DNA of 64,000 nucleotides. Origin: Pseudomonadota bacterium. Lineage in GTDB: Bacteria > Pseudomonadota > Gammaproteobacteria > Burkholderiales > Thiobacillaceae. The stretch spans positions 1 to 64,000 of the forward strand of contig JAJZPR010000001.1 of NCBI GenBank assembly GCA_021847835.1, read 5' to 3'. The translations under genes and the position numbers were made by a program. The notes below the pieces were generated by a model, which saw only the letters and a program-made list of their open reading frames with translations, made no database searches and was not told where the DNA came from. Every line of letters begins with the position of its first letter. The first letter of the stretch is position 1. This document shows positions 54,711-63,085 of the stretch, one piece after another.

Positions 54711-55274
54711 ATGAACAGGTTTTTGCAGGCATTCATTTCATTGGCCTTGCTATTGACGGCCAACGGCGCATCGGCAGCGGCGGACCAGCCGGGGACTTAT
54801 CGCTTGCGCTCGGGGGATGCGGTGCTGATCTCGGTCTGGCGTGAAGATGCCTTGCAGAGAGAGGTGCGCGTGCTTCCGGATGGAAGCATCACCTTTCCGC
54901 TGGCCGGCCGGGTAGAGGTGAACGGGCTGAACGCGCAGGAGGTGGAGCAACGCATCGCGGCGAAGCTCAAGCCCTACCTCCCCGATCCGGTCGTGACCGT
55001 CGTCGTTACCGGCATCGAAGGCAATCATGTTTACGTGCTGGGCAAGGTCGGCAAGCCCGGGCTCATGATCCTGAACGGGCCCACCACCGTCCTGCAGGCC
55101 TTGAGCATGGCGGGCGGCCTGGACAAATTTGCCGACGAGGGTGCCATCAAGCTGGTGCGCGTCGAGGCGGGCAAGCAGGAAATTCTGCCTGTGCGGTACA
55201 AGGATCTGATTTCCGGCCGCAACATGGCGACCAACATCCAACTCAGGGCGGGCGACACCATACTGGTGCCGTAA
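54711..55274 (+). CDS. epsE: polysaccharide export protein EpsE (Wza family)
   Basis: A 187-residue exported protein with signal peptide 1-23. It has the poly-export domain GTYRLRSGDAVLISVWRED near residue 30 and a SLBB-type domain (VYVLGKVGKPGLMILNGPTT, LQALSMAGGLDKFA). Shorter than E. coli Wza and without its C-terminal outer-membrane helix, it fits the EpsE type of exosortase clusters. It forms part of the periplasmic and outer-membrane path for EPS. Confidence 0.9.
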   Translation: MNRFLQAFISLALLLTANGASAAADQPGTYRLRSGDAVLISVWREDALQREVRVLPDGSITFPLAGRVEVNGLNAQEVEQRIAAKLKPYLPDPVVTVVVTGIEGNHVYVLGKVGKPGLMILNGPTTVLQALSMAGGLDKFADEGAIKLVRVEAGKQEILPVRYKDLISGRNMATNIQLRAGDTILVP

Positions 55275-55335
55275 TGCCAGTCTCACATCACAACACAACA
55301 CTCCTCGCGCTTGAGGAAAGGCTGGGAGAACACAC

Positions 55336-56448
55336 TTGAGATTCCATCATTCTGCGCGCCTGCCGGCCCTGGCGGCCGGCACCTTGCTGTGCAGCCTGCC
55401 CGTTGCGGCCGATGTCTGGCATCACGCCGTCACCGCGCCCTTTACCGGGGAGTACGACTCCAACCCGGCTATGGCAACCGCAAACGAAAAGAGCGTGTGG
55501 CGTGCCAAGTTCTCGCCCAGCTATACCCTGACCCGCACTTCCGGCGCGGACGAATTCAAGGCCGGTCTTGTCCTGAATCTGGAACGATCGAGCGACGAAT
55601 CGCTCAGCGCAAGCCGCCAGGATCCCGGCTTGCTGCTGGGCTGGCAGCGCCAGACGGAAACCGGCGAATTCGGCCTGCTTGCAAGGTATGACGAGGCCTC
55701 GACCCGCGTCACCGAACTGGACGAATCGGGCCTGCTTGCCGTGGACGGCACTCGCGTCACCCGATCGCTGGCCGGGAAGTGGCGTACCGCGCTGGGCGAG
55801 CGCAGCTCCCTTGCAGCCGATGCCGCGTACAGGAACGTGTCCTTCGACGGCGGCAGCTTGATCGATTACACCAACCTTGCCGGCGGCGTGACCTACAGCT
55901 ATGCCTTGAGCGAGCGCGTCGAGCCGTTCATGCGGGCCACGGCCAGCCACAACGATCCGGACGCAGTGCGCTCATCCTCCAACTATTACAGCGCCCTGGG
56001 CGGGCTGAAATGGAAAGCCACCGAGCGCCTGGACTGGACCGTCCAGGCCGGTGTCGGCAGGACCACCGGCAACAACGGCGACTCCGGCTGGCAGGGCGGC
56101 CTGGGACTGCACTATGCCATCCCGCGCGGTGAACTGACGCTGGACGTGGGGCGCACCGTCAACCCGAGCAGCGAAGGCGGTTTCGCGGAATCCGACCAGG
56201 TGAAGGGAAGCTGGGGCTATGCCATCGACGAGCGAACCCGCTCCGGCATCGATGCCACGTGGCGGGATTACAAGGGCACCACCCCCAGCACCACCCAGCA
56301 GCTTGGCGCCTGGCTGAACCGCGAATTGACGCCTTTCTGGAACGCACGCCTTTCCTATCGGTACAAGCTGCGTCAGCAGGACGGCCAGCCGGATGCCTCG
56401 TCGAATCTCCTGGGCCTGACCCTTATCTACACCCACCCCGACCTTTGA
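55336..56448 (+). CDS. epsL: EpsL-type outer-membrane protein of the EPS operon
   Basis: A 370-residue protein with signal peptide 1-25 (LAAGTLLCSLPVAADV) and then alternating strands typical of a beta-barrel (FKAGLVLNLERSS, LGWQRQTETGEFGLLARYDE, WNARLSYRYKLRQQDG), ending in LTLIYTHPDL. Its position after epsE and before epsF marks it as EpsL. The only usable start is TTG 55336 behind GGGAG. It probably forms or supports the outer-membrane exit pore. Confidence 0.83.
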   Translation: MRFHHSARLPALAAGTLLCSLPVAADVWHHAVTAPFTGEYDSNPAMATANEKSVWRAKFSPSYTLTRTSGADEFKAGLVLNLERSSDESLSASRQDPGLLLGWQRQTETGEFGLLARYDEASTRVTELDESGLLAVDGTRVTRSLAGKWRTALGERSSLAADAAYRNVSFDGGSLIDYTNLAGGVTYSYALSERVEPFMRATASHNDPDAVRSSSNYYSALGGLKWKATERLDWTVQAGVGRTTGNNGDSGWQGGLGLHYAIPRGELTLDVGRTVNPSSEGGFAESDQVKGSWGYAIDERTRSGIDATWRDYKGTTPSTTQQLGAWLNRELTPFWNARLSYRYKLRQQDGQPDASSNLLGLTLIYTHPDL

Positions 56449-56463
56449 ACGAGCAGCAAGCCC

Positions 56464-58053
56464 ATGGCCGCCACATACGAGCTGACCTTCGACGACTACC
56501 TTTCCATCATTCGCCGGCGTGCGGTTCATCTCGTCACGATCTTCGTGGGGATACTTGCCGTTGCGGTGGTGGTGGCGGTGGCCATCCCGCCTTTGTACCA
56601 GTCGTACGGAATCATTCTGGTGGAGTCGCAGCAGATACCGAAGGACATGGTGCAGACAACCATAACGGGTTATGCGGACGAGCGCATCGAGATCATCAAG
56701 CAGCGGGTCATGACCCGCGAGAACCTGCTCAAGGTCATCGACAAATACAAACTGTTTGCAGGCGAACGCAAGCCAACCACTGCGTCGGAAAGAATCGACG
56801 AGTTGCGCAGCCGCATAAGCATCGAGCCCATCAGTGTGGATATCAAGGGCAAACGCAGGGAACAGGCCACCATCGCCTTTAAGCTCTCTTTCGAGCATCG
56901 TCAGCCCGAAATGGCCTTCAAAGTGGCCAATGAGCTCATTACCCTGTTCCTGGATGAAAACGTAAAGGCCCGCACCGAGCGGGCCACCGAAACCACCGAG
57001 TTTCTTACCAGCGAAGCGAACAAGCTCAAGCTCGAACTGGAAACTCTGGAAAACCAGGTTGCGGCCTACAAGCAACGGCATGGGAGCGCTTTGCCCGAGC
57101 ACCTGGGGCTGCACATGAACATGGTGTCGCGCACCGAATCGGAAATCAGGGAAATCGAGCGCGACCAGAAGGCGGCTCAGGAAGAACTCCGCTTCCTGGA
57201 GCTGGAGCTTGCCGCGGCCAGGTCCGGGAACACGGCTGCGGCGAGAGCCACCAATGCAAGCTCGGCGTCCGCTCCGGTGCGGGAGGTGGACAGGCTGAAA
57301 TCGGAATACGCCAGACTGACCGCCATTTATACGGAAGCGCATCCCGACGTGCGCGCCGTGAAGCGGAAAATCGAAGCTCTCGAGGCGGTTGAACCCCCTG
57401 CGCCTGTCGCAGGCGGCAATCCCGTGGAAACGGCCTCACTGGAGGTGGCCAGGATACAGGCCAGGATTGCTGCAACCAACAACCGCATCAATTCGCTGGC
57501 CGCACAGTCTCAAGCGCTGCGCGGAAAGCTGGTGTCATATGAGCGGCAGATCATGCAGACGCCGCAGGTGGAACGCGGCCTGGCCGCCCTGATGCGCGAC
57601 TACGAGAACGCACAGAAGAAATATGAGGAAATTCGCGCCAAGCAGATGAGCGCGCAGATCGCCGAGAATCTGGAAGAGGAAAACAAGGCCGAGCGCTTTG
57701 CCCTGCTGGAGCCGCCCTTGATGCCGGAAAAACCCGTGAAGCCCGATCGCATGAAGATCATGCTGCTCGGAACTTTCATGGCCATTGGCGGGTCGGGTGG
57801 ACTGGTGTTCATGCTGGAGATGCTGAACCAGCGCATACGCGGCGTCGATGCCCTGGCGGCGCTGACGCGCCAGCGCCCGCTGGCAGCGATTCCCTACATC
57901 ACCACCAAGGATGAGATTTCCAGGCGGAAGCGCAGGCTCTGGCTGCTGGTCATCCTTCTGTTGCTTGCCATCGCTGCTTCGGCCGCCCTGGTGCATTTCA
58001 CGTACATGTCACTGGACATTCTGCTGCTGAAGCTCATTTCCAGATTCGGCTAG
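56464..58053 (+). CDS. epsF: EPS chain-length determinant protein EpsF (Wzz family)
   Basis: A 529-residue polysaccharide co-polymerase. The Wzz domain opens LTFDDYLSIIRRRAVHLVTI with the first helix at about 20-42. Coiled-coil segments follow (LTSEANKLKLELETLENQVA; EIREIERDQKAAQEELRFLE), then the proline-rich EPPLMPEKPVKPDRMKI before a helix near 430, and a last helix at about 495-520 (LWLLVILLLLAIAASAALVH). It controls chain length together with the EpsG kinase. Confidence 0.9.
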   Translation: MAATYELTFDDYLSIIRRRAVHLVTIFVGILAVAVVVAVAIPPLYQSYGIILVESQQIPKDMVQTTITGYADERIEIIKQRVMTRENLLKVIDKYKLFAGERKPTTASERIDELRSRISIEPISVDIKGKRREQATIAFKLSFEHRQPEMAFKVANELITLFLDENVKARTERATETTEFLTSEANKLKLELETLENQVAAYKQRHGSALPEHLGLHMNMVSRTESEIREIERDQKAAQEELRFLELELAAARSGNTAAARATNASSASAPVREVDRLKSEYARLTAIYTEAHPDVRAVKRKIEALEAVEPPAPVAGGNPVETASLEVARIQARIAATNNRINSLAAQSQALRGKLVSYERQIMQTPQVERGLAALMRDYENAQKKYEEIRAKQMSAQIAENLEEENKAERFALLEPPLMPEKPVKPDRMKIMLLGTFMAIGGSGGLVFMLEMLNQRIRGVDALAALTRQRPLAAIPYITTKDEISRRKRRLWLLVILLLLAIAASAALVHFTYMSLDILLLKLISRFG

Positions 58054-58065
58054 GGGAAACGGACT

Positions 58066-58881
58066 ATGGAACAAATCAAGCATGTCATTGAAACGGCCAG
58101 GCAGAACGTGCATGGACTGGGTATGCCCGACCAGCTGACGGGCACCGCGGGCGGTGCTCCCGCACACGAGGCAGGGAATTTCAGCTATGGCCAGACCAGA
58201 ATCGTGCGGCTCGACCCGAAACATCTCGATAGGCACCGCATCGTTGCATTCAACAAGAGCAACCCGCTGAGCGTGAGCTTTGACATGTTGCGCACCCAGG
58301 TGCTGAACAGGATGGAAGCGGAGGGCTGGCGCACCCTGGCCGTCACTTCGCCGACGCCCGGCTGCGGGAAGACCATCGTGGCGATCAACCTGGCCATGAG
58401 CATCGCCCACCACACCGGCAAGACCGCCATGCTGGCGGATTTCGACCTGCGCAAGCCCGCGATAGCCAAAAGCCTGGGCCTGCCGCCCGGAAAATCCCTC
58501 AACGACGTGCTCGACGGCGAGGCCACACTGGCCGAAGCATTGGTCAATCCGGGCCTGCACAAGCTGGTTGTCCTGCCGACCTCGAAACCCGTTCCAAAAT
58601 CCGCCGAAATGCTGTCGTCAAGAAAAGTGGAGAGCCTGATCCAGGATATGCGCAATCGCTACGAGGAGCGTATCGTCATTTTCGATCTGCCCCCGCTGCT
58701 CGTCGCCGACGATGCCCTTACCGTGCTGCCCAGGGTGGATTGCGCGTTGATGGTGGTGGGAAACGGAATGGTGTCCAGGGCGGAAATGGAGGAAAGCCTT
58801 CATCATCTTCATGCCACGAATCTCGTCGGCACGGTGCTCAACAAGGCCGAAGCCAGGTCGAAATATTACTACCACTACTGA
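58066..58881 (+). CDS. epsG: chain-length-associated tyrosine kinase EpsG (BY-kinase)
   Basis: A 271-residue cytosolic ATPase related to CapB and Wzc kinase domains. Walker A is TSPTPGCGKTIVAINLA near residue 102, Walker A' TAMLADFDLRKP near 125, Walker B RIVIFDLPPLL near 205. The C-terminus ends KYYYHY, the tyrosine cluster used for autophosphorylation in BY-kinases. It begins 12 bp after epsF. Confidence 0.9.
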   Translation: MEQIKHVIETARQNVHGLGMPDQLTGTAGGAPAHEAGNFSYGQTRIVRLDPKHLDRHRIVAFNKSNPLSVSFDMLRTQVLNRMEAEGWRTLAVTSPTPGCGKTIVAINLAMSIAHHTGKTAMLADFDLRKPAIAKSLGLPPGKSLNDVLDGEATLAEALVNPGLHKLVVLPTSKPVPKSAEMLSSRKVESLIQDMRNRYEERIVIFDLPPLLVADDALTVLPRVDCALMVVGNGMVSRAEMEESLHHLHATNLVGTVLNKAEARSKYYYHY

Positions 58882-58892
58882 AGGGGAAGTTC

Positions 58893-60314
58893 GTGCAGCC
58901 GCTGTTGCCGAAAAACCTGAAATACGGGGAAAAGCCTGCCAGGGCCGCGGATGGTGTAATGACGCTCGGGAAAGAGGCCGCGATTTCCGCATGCCGCGGT
59001 TATGACGGGGCCGGGCGCCGTGATGGCCGCGCGACGCGCATCGCGCTGTTCGGGGCCGCTCCGGACACGCCCAACATGGGCGTCTCCGCCCTGTTCACGA
59101 GCGCGGTCACCGGCATCGGCCGCTACATCGGGAACGTCGAATTCGTGGTCTTCGACAACGGCCTGGGGCGCCGCGACGCAATCCTCAGTACCCATGACGG
59201 AAAGGAAATTCCGCTGATCCGCTTCGGCGCCAGGGGCGGGCGCCGCTACTACCGGCCCGAGAACCTGGCCGGCATGTCCGTGGCTTCCCGTCTGGGCACG
59301 CTCGGCGCGCTCGTCAACGAAGGCCTGCGCCTCCTCGACTCCTGCGACGCCGTGCTGGACGCCTCCGGCGGCGACAGCTTCAGCGACATCTATGGCCGTG
59401 AACGCTTCGACAATGTCCATCGCCCCAAGATCATCGCCGCCAGGCGCGGCAGGCCGCCCATCCTGCTGCCGCAAACCTATGGCCCCTACAAGGACCCCGC
59501 AGTGCGGGAGCTCGCCGCCTCCGCGGTTCGCCGGGCCGGCATGGCCTGGGCGCGGGATCCGCGCAGCTACGAAGTGCTGAAGGATCTGCTGGGCGATGAC
59601 TTCGACCCGCGCATCCATCACTGCGGCGTGGACATGGCCTTTTCGCTGCCGGCCAGATCGGCGTTTCAACAGCTTCAGCCCGCATTGAGGCGCTGGCTGG
59701 AAGACAGGGATGCAGGCCATCCGCTGCTGGGCTTCAACGTCAGCGGCCTGATCTACAACGACCCGGCAGGCGCGCTGAAGAAATACGGCCTCAAGGCGGA
59801 CTACCGGCAGGCGGTCACGGGTTTCCTGGAAAACATCCTGCAAGACACGCCGGCCCGCGTCGTTCTCGTTTCCCATGTCATGGACAAGCCCGGCCATTAC
59901 GAATCCGACCTGGCCGCCTGCCTGGGCGTGGCCAAAGGGCTCAACGAACGCCACGGCGGCAGGGTGGAAGTGGCGCCGGCGACGCTGGACGAATCCGAGG
60001 CCAAGTGGCTGATCGCCGCGATGGACTGGTTCTGCGGCACGCGCATGCACTCCACCATCGCCGGCCTTTCCAGCGGTGTGCCCACGGCGGCCGTTTCCTA
60101 CAGCGACAAGACCAAAGGGGTGTTCGAGACCTGCGGGCAGGGAGCGCAGGTCATGGACCCGCGCCTGATGACGGCCGACGAAATCAGGCAGGGCCTGCGG
60201 CGCTCCTTCGACATGCGCGACGGCACGCGAAACGCGCTGCGCGGCGAACTGCAAGAGGTCATGGCGCAGGCCGAGCGTCAATTGAAATCCATTGCCGGGC
60301 AAATAAGGCGCTGA
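58893..60314 (+). CDS. polysaccharide pyruvyl transferase family protein
   Basis: A 473-residue enzyme of the WcaK/CsaB family, likely adding a pyruvate ketal to an EPS sugar and so making it anionic. Features are RIALFGAAPDTPNMGVSALF near residue 48, DASGGDSFSDIYGRERF near 155, PILLPQTYGPYKDP near 190 and the family end pattern DWFCGTRMHSTIAGLSSGVP near 378. GTG 58893 is chosen because AAGGGGAAG precedes it; an in-frame ATG at 58959 is an alternative. It lies 11 bases after epsG. Confidence 0.85.
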   Translation: MQPLLPKNLKYGEKPARAADGVMTLGKEAAISACRGYDGAGRRDGRATRIALFGAAPDTPNMGVSALFTSAVTGIGRYIGNVEFVVFDNGLGRRDAILSTHDGKEIPLIRFGARGGRRYYRPENLAGMSVASRLGTLGALVNEGLRLLDSCDAVLDASGGDSFSDIYGRERFDNVHRPKIIAARRGRPPILLPQTYGPYKDPAVRELAASAVRRAGMAWARDPRSYEVLKDLLGDDFDPRIHHCGVDMAFSLPARSAFQQLQPALRRWLEDRDAGHPLLGFNVSGLIYNDPAGALKKYGLKADYRQAVTGFLENILQDTPARVVLVSHVMDKPGHYESDLAACLGVAKGLNERHGGRVEVAPATLDESEAKWLIAAMDWFCGTRMHSTIAGLSSGVPTAAVSYSDKTKGVFETCGQGAQVMDPRLMTADEIRQGLRRSFDMRDGTRNALRGELQEVMAQAERQLKSIAGQIRR

Positions 60315-60357
60315 TGCCTTGCCAGGGCAAAGGTGAAAGTGGAGTTTCCGGACCGCC

Positions 60358-61827
60358 ATGTCGCTGACGCAAAAAACGATTCGGGCTGGGCTGTGGGCGC
60401 TGGTGCAAAACGGCGGCCGGCAGGTGATCTCCACCCTTGTGTTCCTGGCGCTGGCCAGGTTCTTCCTAACCAAGGATGAATTCGGGCTCGTCGCGCTGGC
60501 GACGCTGCTGATCACCTTCCTGAACGTTCTGGTCAGGCAGGGCCTTGGCACCGCCATCATTCAGAGAAGGGAAGTCCGGGACATCCACCTGGACACCGCT
60601 TTCTGGGCGAATGTCGCGACGGCGATAGTGCTGACGGCCGGCGTTGTGGCGGCATCGGACACGCTGGCGCATTTGCTGGGCGACCCTCGTGTCTCGCCCA
60701 TACTGGAGGTGCTGAGCATAGGCATGGTGATCACTTCGCTCAGCCTGACGCACGAGGCCATTCTGAGTCGCGAACTGCAATTCAAGAGCCTGGCCATCCG
60801 CACCCTGGTTGCATCGCTTGCGAGCGCCGCCGCCGGCATTGGGTTCGCCCTGGCAGGCGGCGGCCTGTGGGCGCTCGTCGCGATGCAGCTTGCGGCCGCC
60901 ATGAGCGGGCTGCTCGTTCTCTGGTGGGCAAGCCATTGGCGGCCCAGGCTGCGCTTCTCCGCAGGCGCCTTTCGCGAATTGCTGCCGATGAGCGCCAGCA
61001 TGACGGGTGTGGCGATCGTATCGGCCCTGAACGACCTCGTCGACCAGTTCGTGATCGGCAGGATGCTCGGCACCCCCTCGCTTGGCGTTTACGTGGTCGC
61101 GCAGAAAGTCGTCAAGCTGCTGGTCACGGTGTTCGTGCAGGCGTTCTCCAGTGTTGCGCTGCCGAGTTTTTCCCGGCTTGACGGCGACAGGGATCGCATT
61201 AGAAACGCCTTCCTCCGGGCGACGAGGATGGCCACCTTTGTCTCTTTCCCCGTCTTCCTGGGATTGGCCGTCACCGCCGACCTGGTCGTGCCGCTGATGT
61301 TCGGCGACGGCTGGGGCGAAGCGCCGGTAGTGATGTCGATCCTCTGCCTTTGGGCGGTGGTCGGGTCGGTCAATTATTTCTTCGCCCCCGTTCTTCTGGC
61401 CGCGGGGCGGGGGAATGAAGTGTTCATGAATACGCTGCTCGGCGCCGGCCTGCTCATCGTGTTCGCCCTGCTGGGTGCGGAGTATGGCGTGGCAGGGGTC
61501 GCTGCCGGCGTCCTGCTCAAATCGGTCTTCATGATGCCGCTGTGGCTGCGCCAGCTCCGTGCACATGTGGGCGTGACGGGCGCGATGCTGATTGGCGCCT
61601 TTGGCGGGAATCTTCTCGCGGCATCCCTGATGGCTTTGTCCACCTTGATGGTTCGTTCATTGCTGACATCGGGCCATGTGGTCGAGATGTCGGTTTCGCT
61701 GCTTGTGGGCATGGCTGCCTATGCAATCCTTTCCATGAAACTTTCGAATGCGGCAATTACCGAATGCATGTCGCTTGCCAGGCTGGCAATCGTGAAGCGG
61801 GATGCGAAAGCCCTTCAGGGCGACTGA
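60358..61827 (+). CDS. Wzx-type oligosaccharide flippase (MOP superfamily)
   Basis: A 489-residue polytopic protein with about 12-14 hydrophobic helices that would flip the lipid-linked EPS repeat unit to the periplasm. The start LTQKTIRAGLWALVQNGGRQ and ARFFLTKDEFGLVALATLLI, and later DQFVIGRMLGTPSLGVYVVA, are typical of the polysaccharide biosynthesis export family. It lies between the two pyruvyl transferase genes. Confidence 0.88.
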   Translation: MSLTQKTIRAGLWALVQNGGRQVISTLVFLALARFFLTKDEFGLVALATLLITFLNVLVRQGLGTAIIQRREVRDIHLDTAFWANVATAIVLTAGVVAASDTLAHLLGDPRVSPILEVLSIGMVITSLSLTHEAILSRELQFKSLAIRTLVASLASAAAGIGFALAGGGLWALVAMQLAAAMSGLLVLWWASHWRPRLRFSAGAFRELLPMSASMTGVAIVSALNDLVDQFVIGRMLGTPSLGVYVVAQKVVKLLVTVFVQAFSSVALPSFSRLDGDRDRIRNAFLRATRMATFVSFPVFLGLAVTADLVVPLMFGDGWGEAPVVMSILCLWAVVGSVNYFFAPVLLAAGRGNEVFMNTLLGAGLLIVFALLGAEYGVAGVAAGVLLKSVFMMPLWLRQLRAHVGVTGAMLIGAFGGNLLAASLMALSTLMVRSLLTSGHVVEMSVSLLVGMAAYAILSMKLSNAAITECMSLARLAIVKRDAKALQGD

Positions 61828-61837
61828 CTGAGATTCC

Positions 61838-63085
61838 ATGGATATGCGCAAACGGATTATCGATTTCTTCAAGGAAGCCGCTTTCAGGACTGTGGCATAC
61901 GCGGGCACGGTCTTCCCCTCTCGCCAAAGAGCGGCGCTCATCTGCCCGCCCGCGGCCGCTCCGGGAAGCCTGGGAGACGAGGCCATGATCAAGGCGCTCG
62001 TCGGCGAATTGAGGAAGAACGGCTTCTCGCGCCTTGGCATTCTTGAAACGGGAAGTTCGACGGCGTGGCAAGAGGCGACGGAGGTGGATGCCGGCGTGCC
62101 GGCGCCCAGCGCGTCGCTGGGCGGCTGGCTGAGGTTCCTGCGGGCGCTGAAGGCTTATTCGCACGTGTACGTGATAGGGGCGGATTGCATAGACGGGAAT
62201 TACTCGGTCACGGGGTCGAGGCGGCTTCTGAGACTGGCCGATTTTTGCGCCAGGGCGGGGAGAAACACGACCATCACCGGATGCTCTTTCAACGCGTCCG
62301 CCGATCCCCTGATCATCGAAACGATAGACGGGCTGGACCGGCGCGTGCGTTTGCTGGCCAGGGATCCCATGTCGCATTCCCGGATCACGGCGCTGACGAC
62401 GCATCATGCCGAACTCGTCGCGGATCTTGCGTTCCTGCTGAAGCCAAGTCCCCAGCACGCGGCGGAAACGATCGACTGGATCCGCAGGGAGCGTGCCGCG
62501 GGGCGAACCGTTCTCGGCGTCAACCTTGGCGCCAGCGCACTGGGAACCAAAGATCGCAGCACGATTCTGAAATGCGTGGACGCTTTTGCCCATGCGCTGG
62601 GAAACCGTCTCGAAACCGACGCGATGCTGTCCATTGTCCTGCTGCCGCATGATTTCCGCGGCGAATCGAGCGATCTTGCGATGTGCGAGAAGCTGCACGA
62701 AAGCCTGTCATCGCGGTTCGGCGCACGCGTCCGACTGTTCGACGAGCATGTCGGCGCTTCGGCGATAAAGGCGGTTGCGGGCGAACTGGATGCATGCGTC
62801 ACATGCCGCATGCACCTTGCCATCGCCTGCCTCGGGAACGGCGTGCCGGTGGGGGCTGTCACTTACCAGGACAAGTTTGAAGGGCTGTTTGGCCACTTGG
62901 GGATTACCCCGCCGGTGATCAGCGGGATGCAGGCCACGGATGCGGCAGCCGTCGCGAAACTGGTCGATGGCACGCTTGCCGAGGCGGCGTCGATCAGGAA
63001 AACGCTGGCCGGCACGCTGCAACGCGTCCGCGCGCTGTCCGAAAGGAATGTCCCGTTTTCAAACCGGCAACACGCCACTGGATGA
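61838..63085 (+). CDS. second polysaccharide pyruvyl transferase family protein
   Basis: A 415-residue protein of the same family as the product of 58893-60314 but only distantly similar. It shows PAAAPGSLGDEAMIKALVGE near residue 32, YVIGADCIDGNYSV near 110, a central helical part, and the family end pattern ACVTCRMHLAIACLGNGVPV near 320. It may pyruvylate a different residue or act as another glycan-modifying enzyme. It overlaps the next gene by four bases. Confidence 0.8.
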   Translation: MDMRKRIIDFFKEAAFRTVAYAGTVFPSRQRAALICPPAAAPGSLGDEAMIKALVGELRKNGFSRLGILETGSSTAWQEATEVDAGVPAPSASLGGWLRFLRALKAYSHVYVIGADCIDGNYSVTGSRRLLRLADFCARAGRNTTITGCSFNASADPLIIETIDGLDRRVRLLARDPMSHSRITALTTHHAELVADLAFLLKPSPQHAAETIDWIRRERAAGRTVLGVNLGASALGTKDRSTILKCVDAFAHALGNRLETDAMLSIVLLPHDFRGESSDLAMCEKLHESLSSRFGARVRLFDEHVGASAIKAVAGELDACVTCRMHLAIACLGNGVPVGAVTYQDKFEGLFGHLGITPPVISGMQATDAAAVAKLVDGTLAEAASIRKTLAGTLQRVRALSERNVPFSNRQHATG

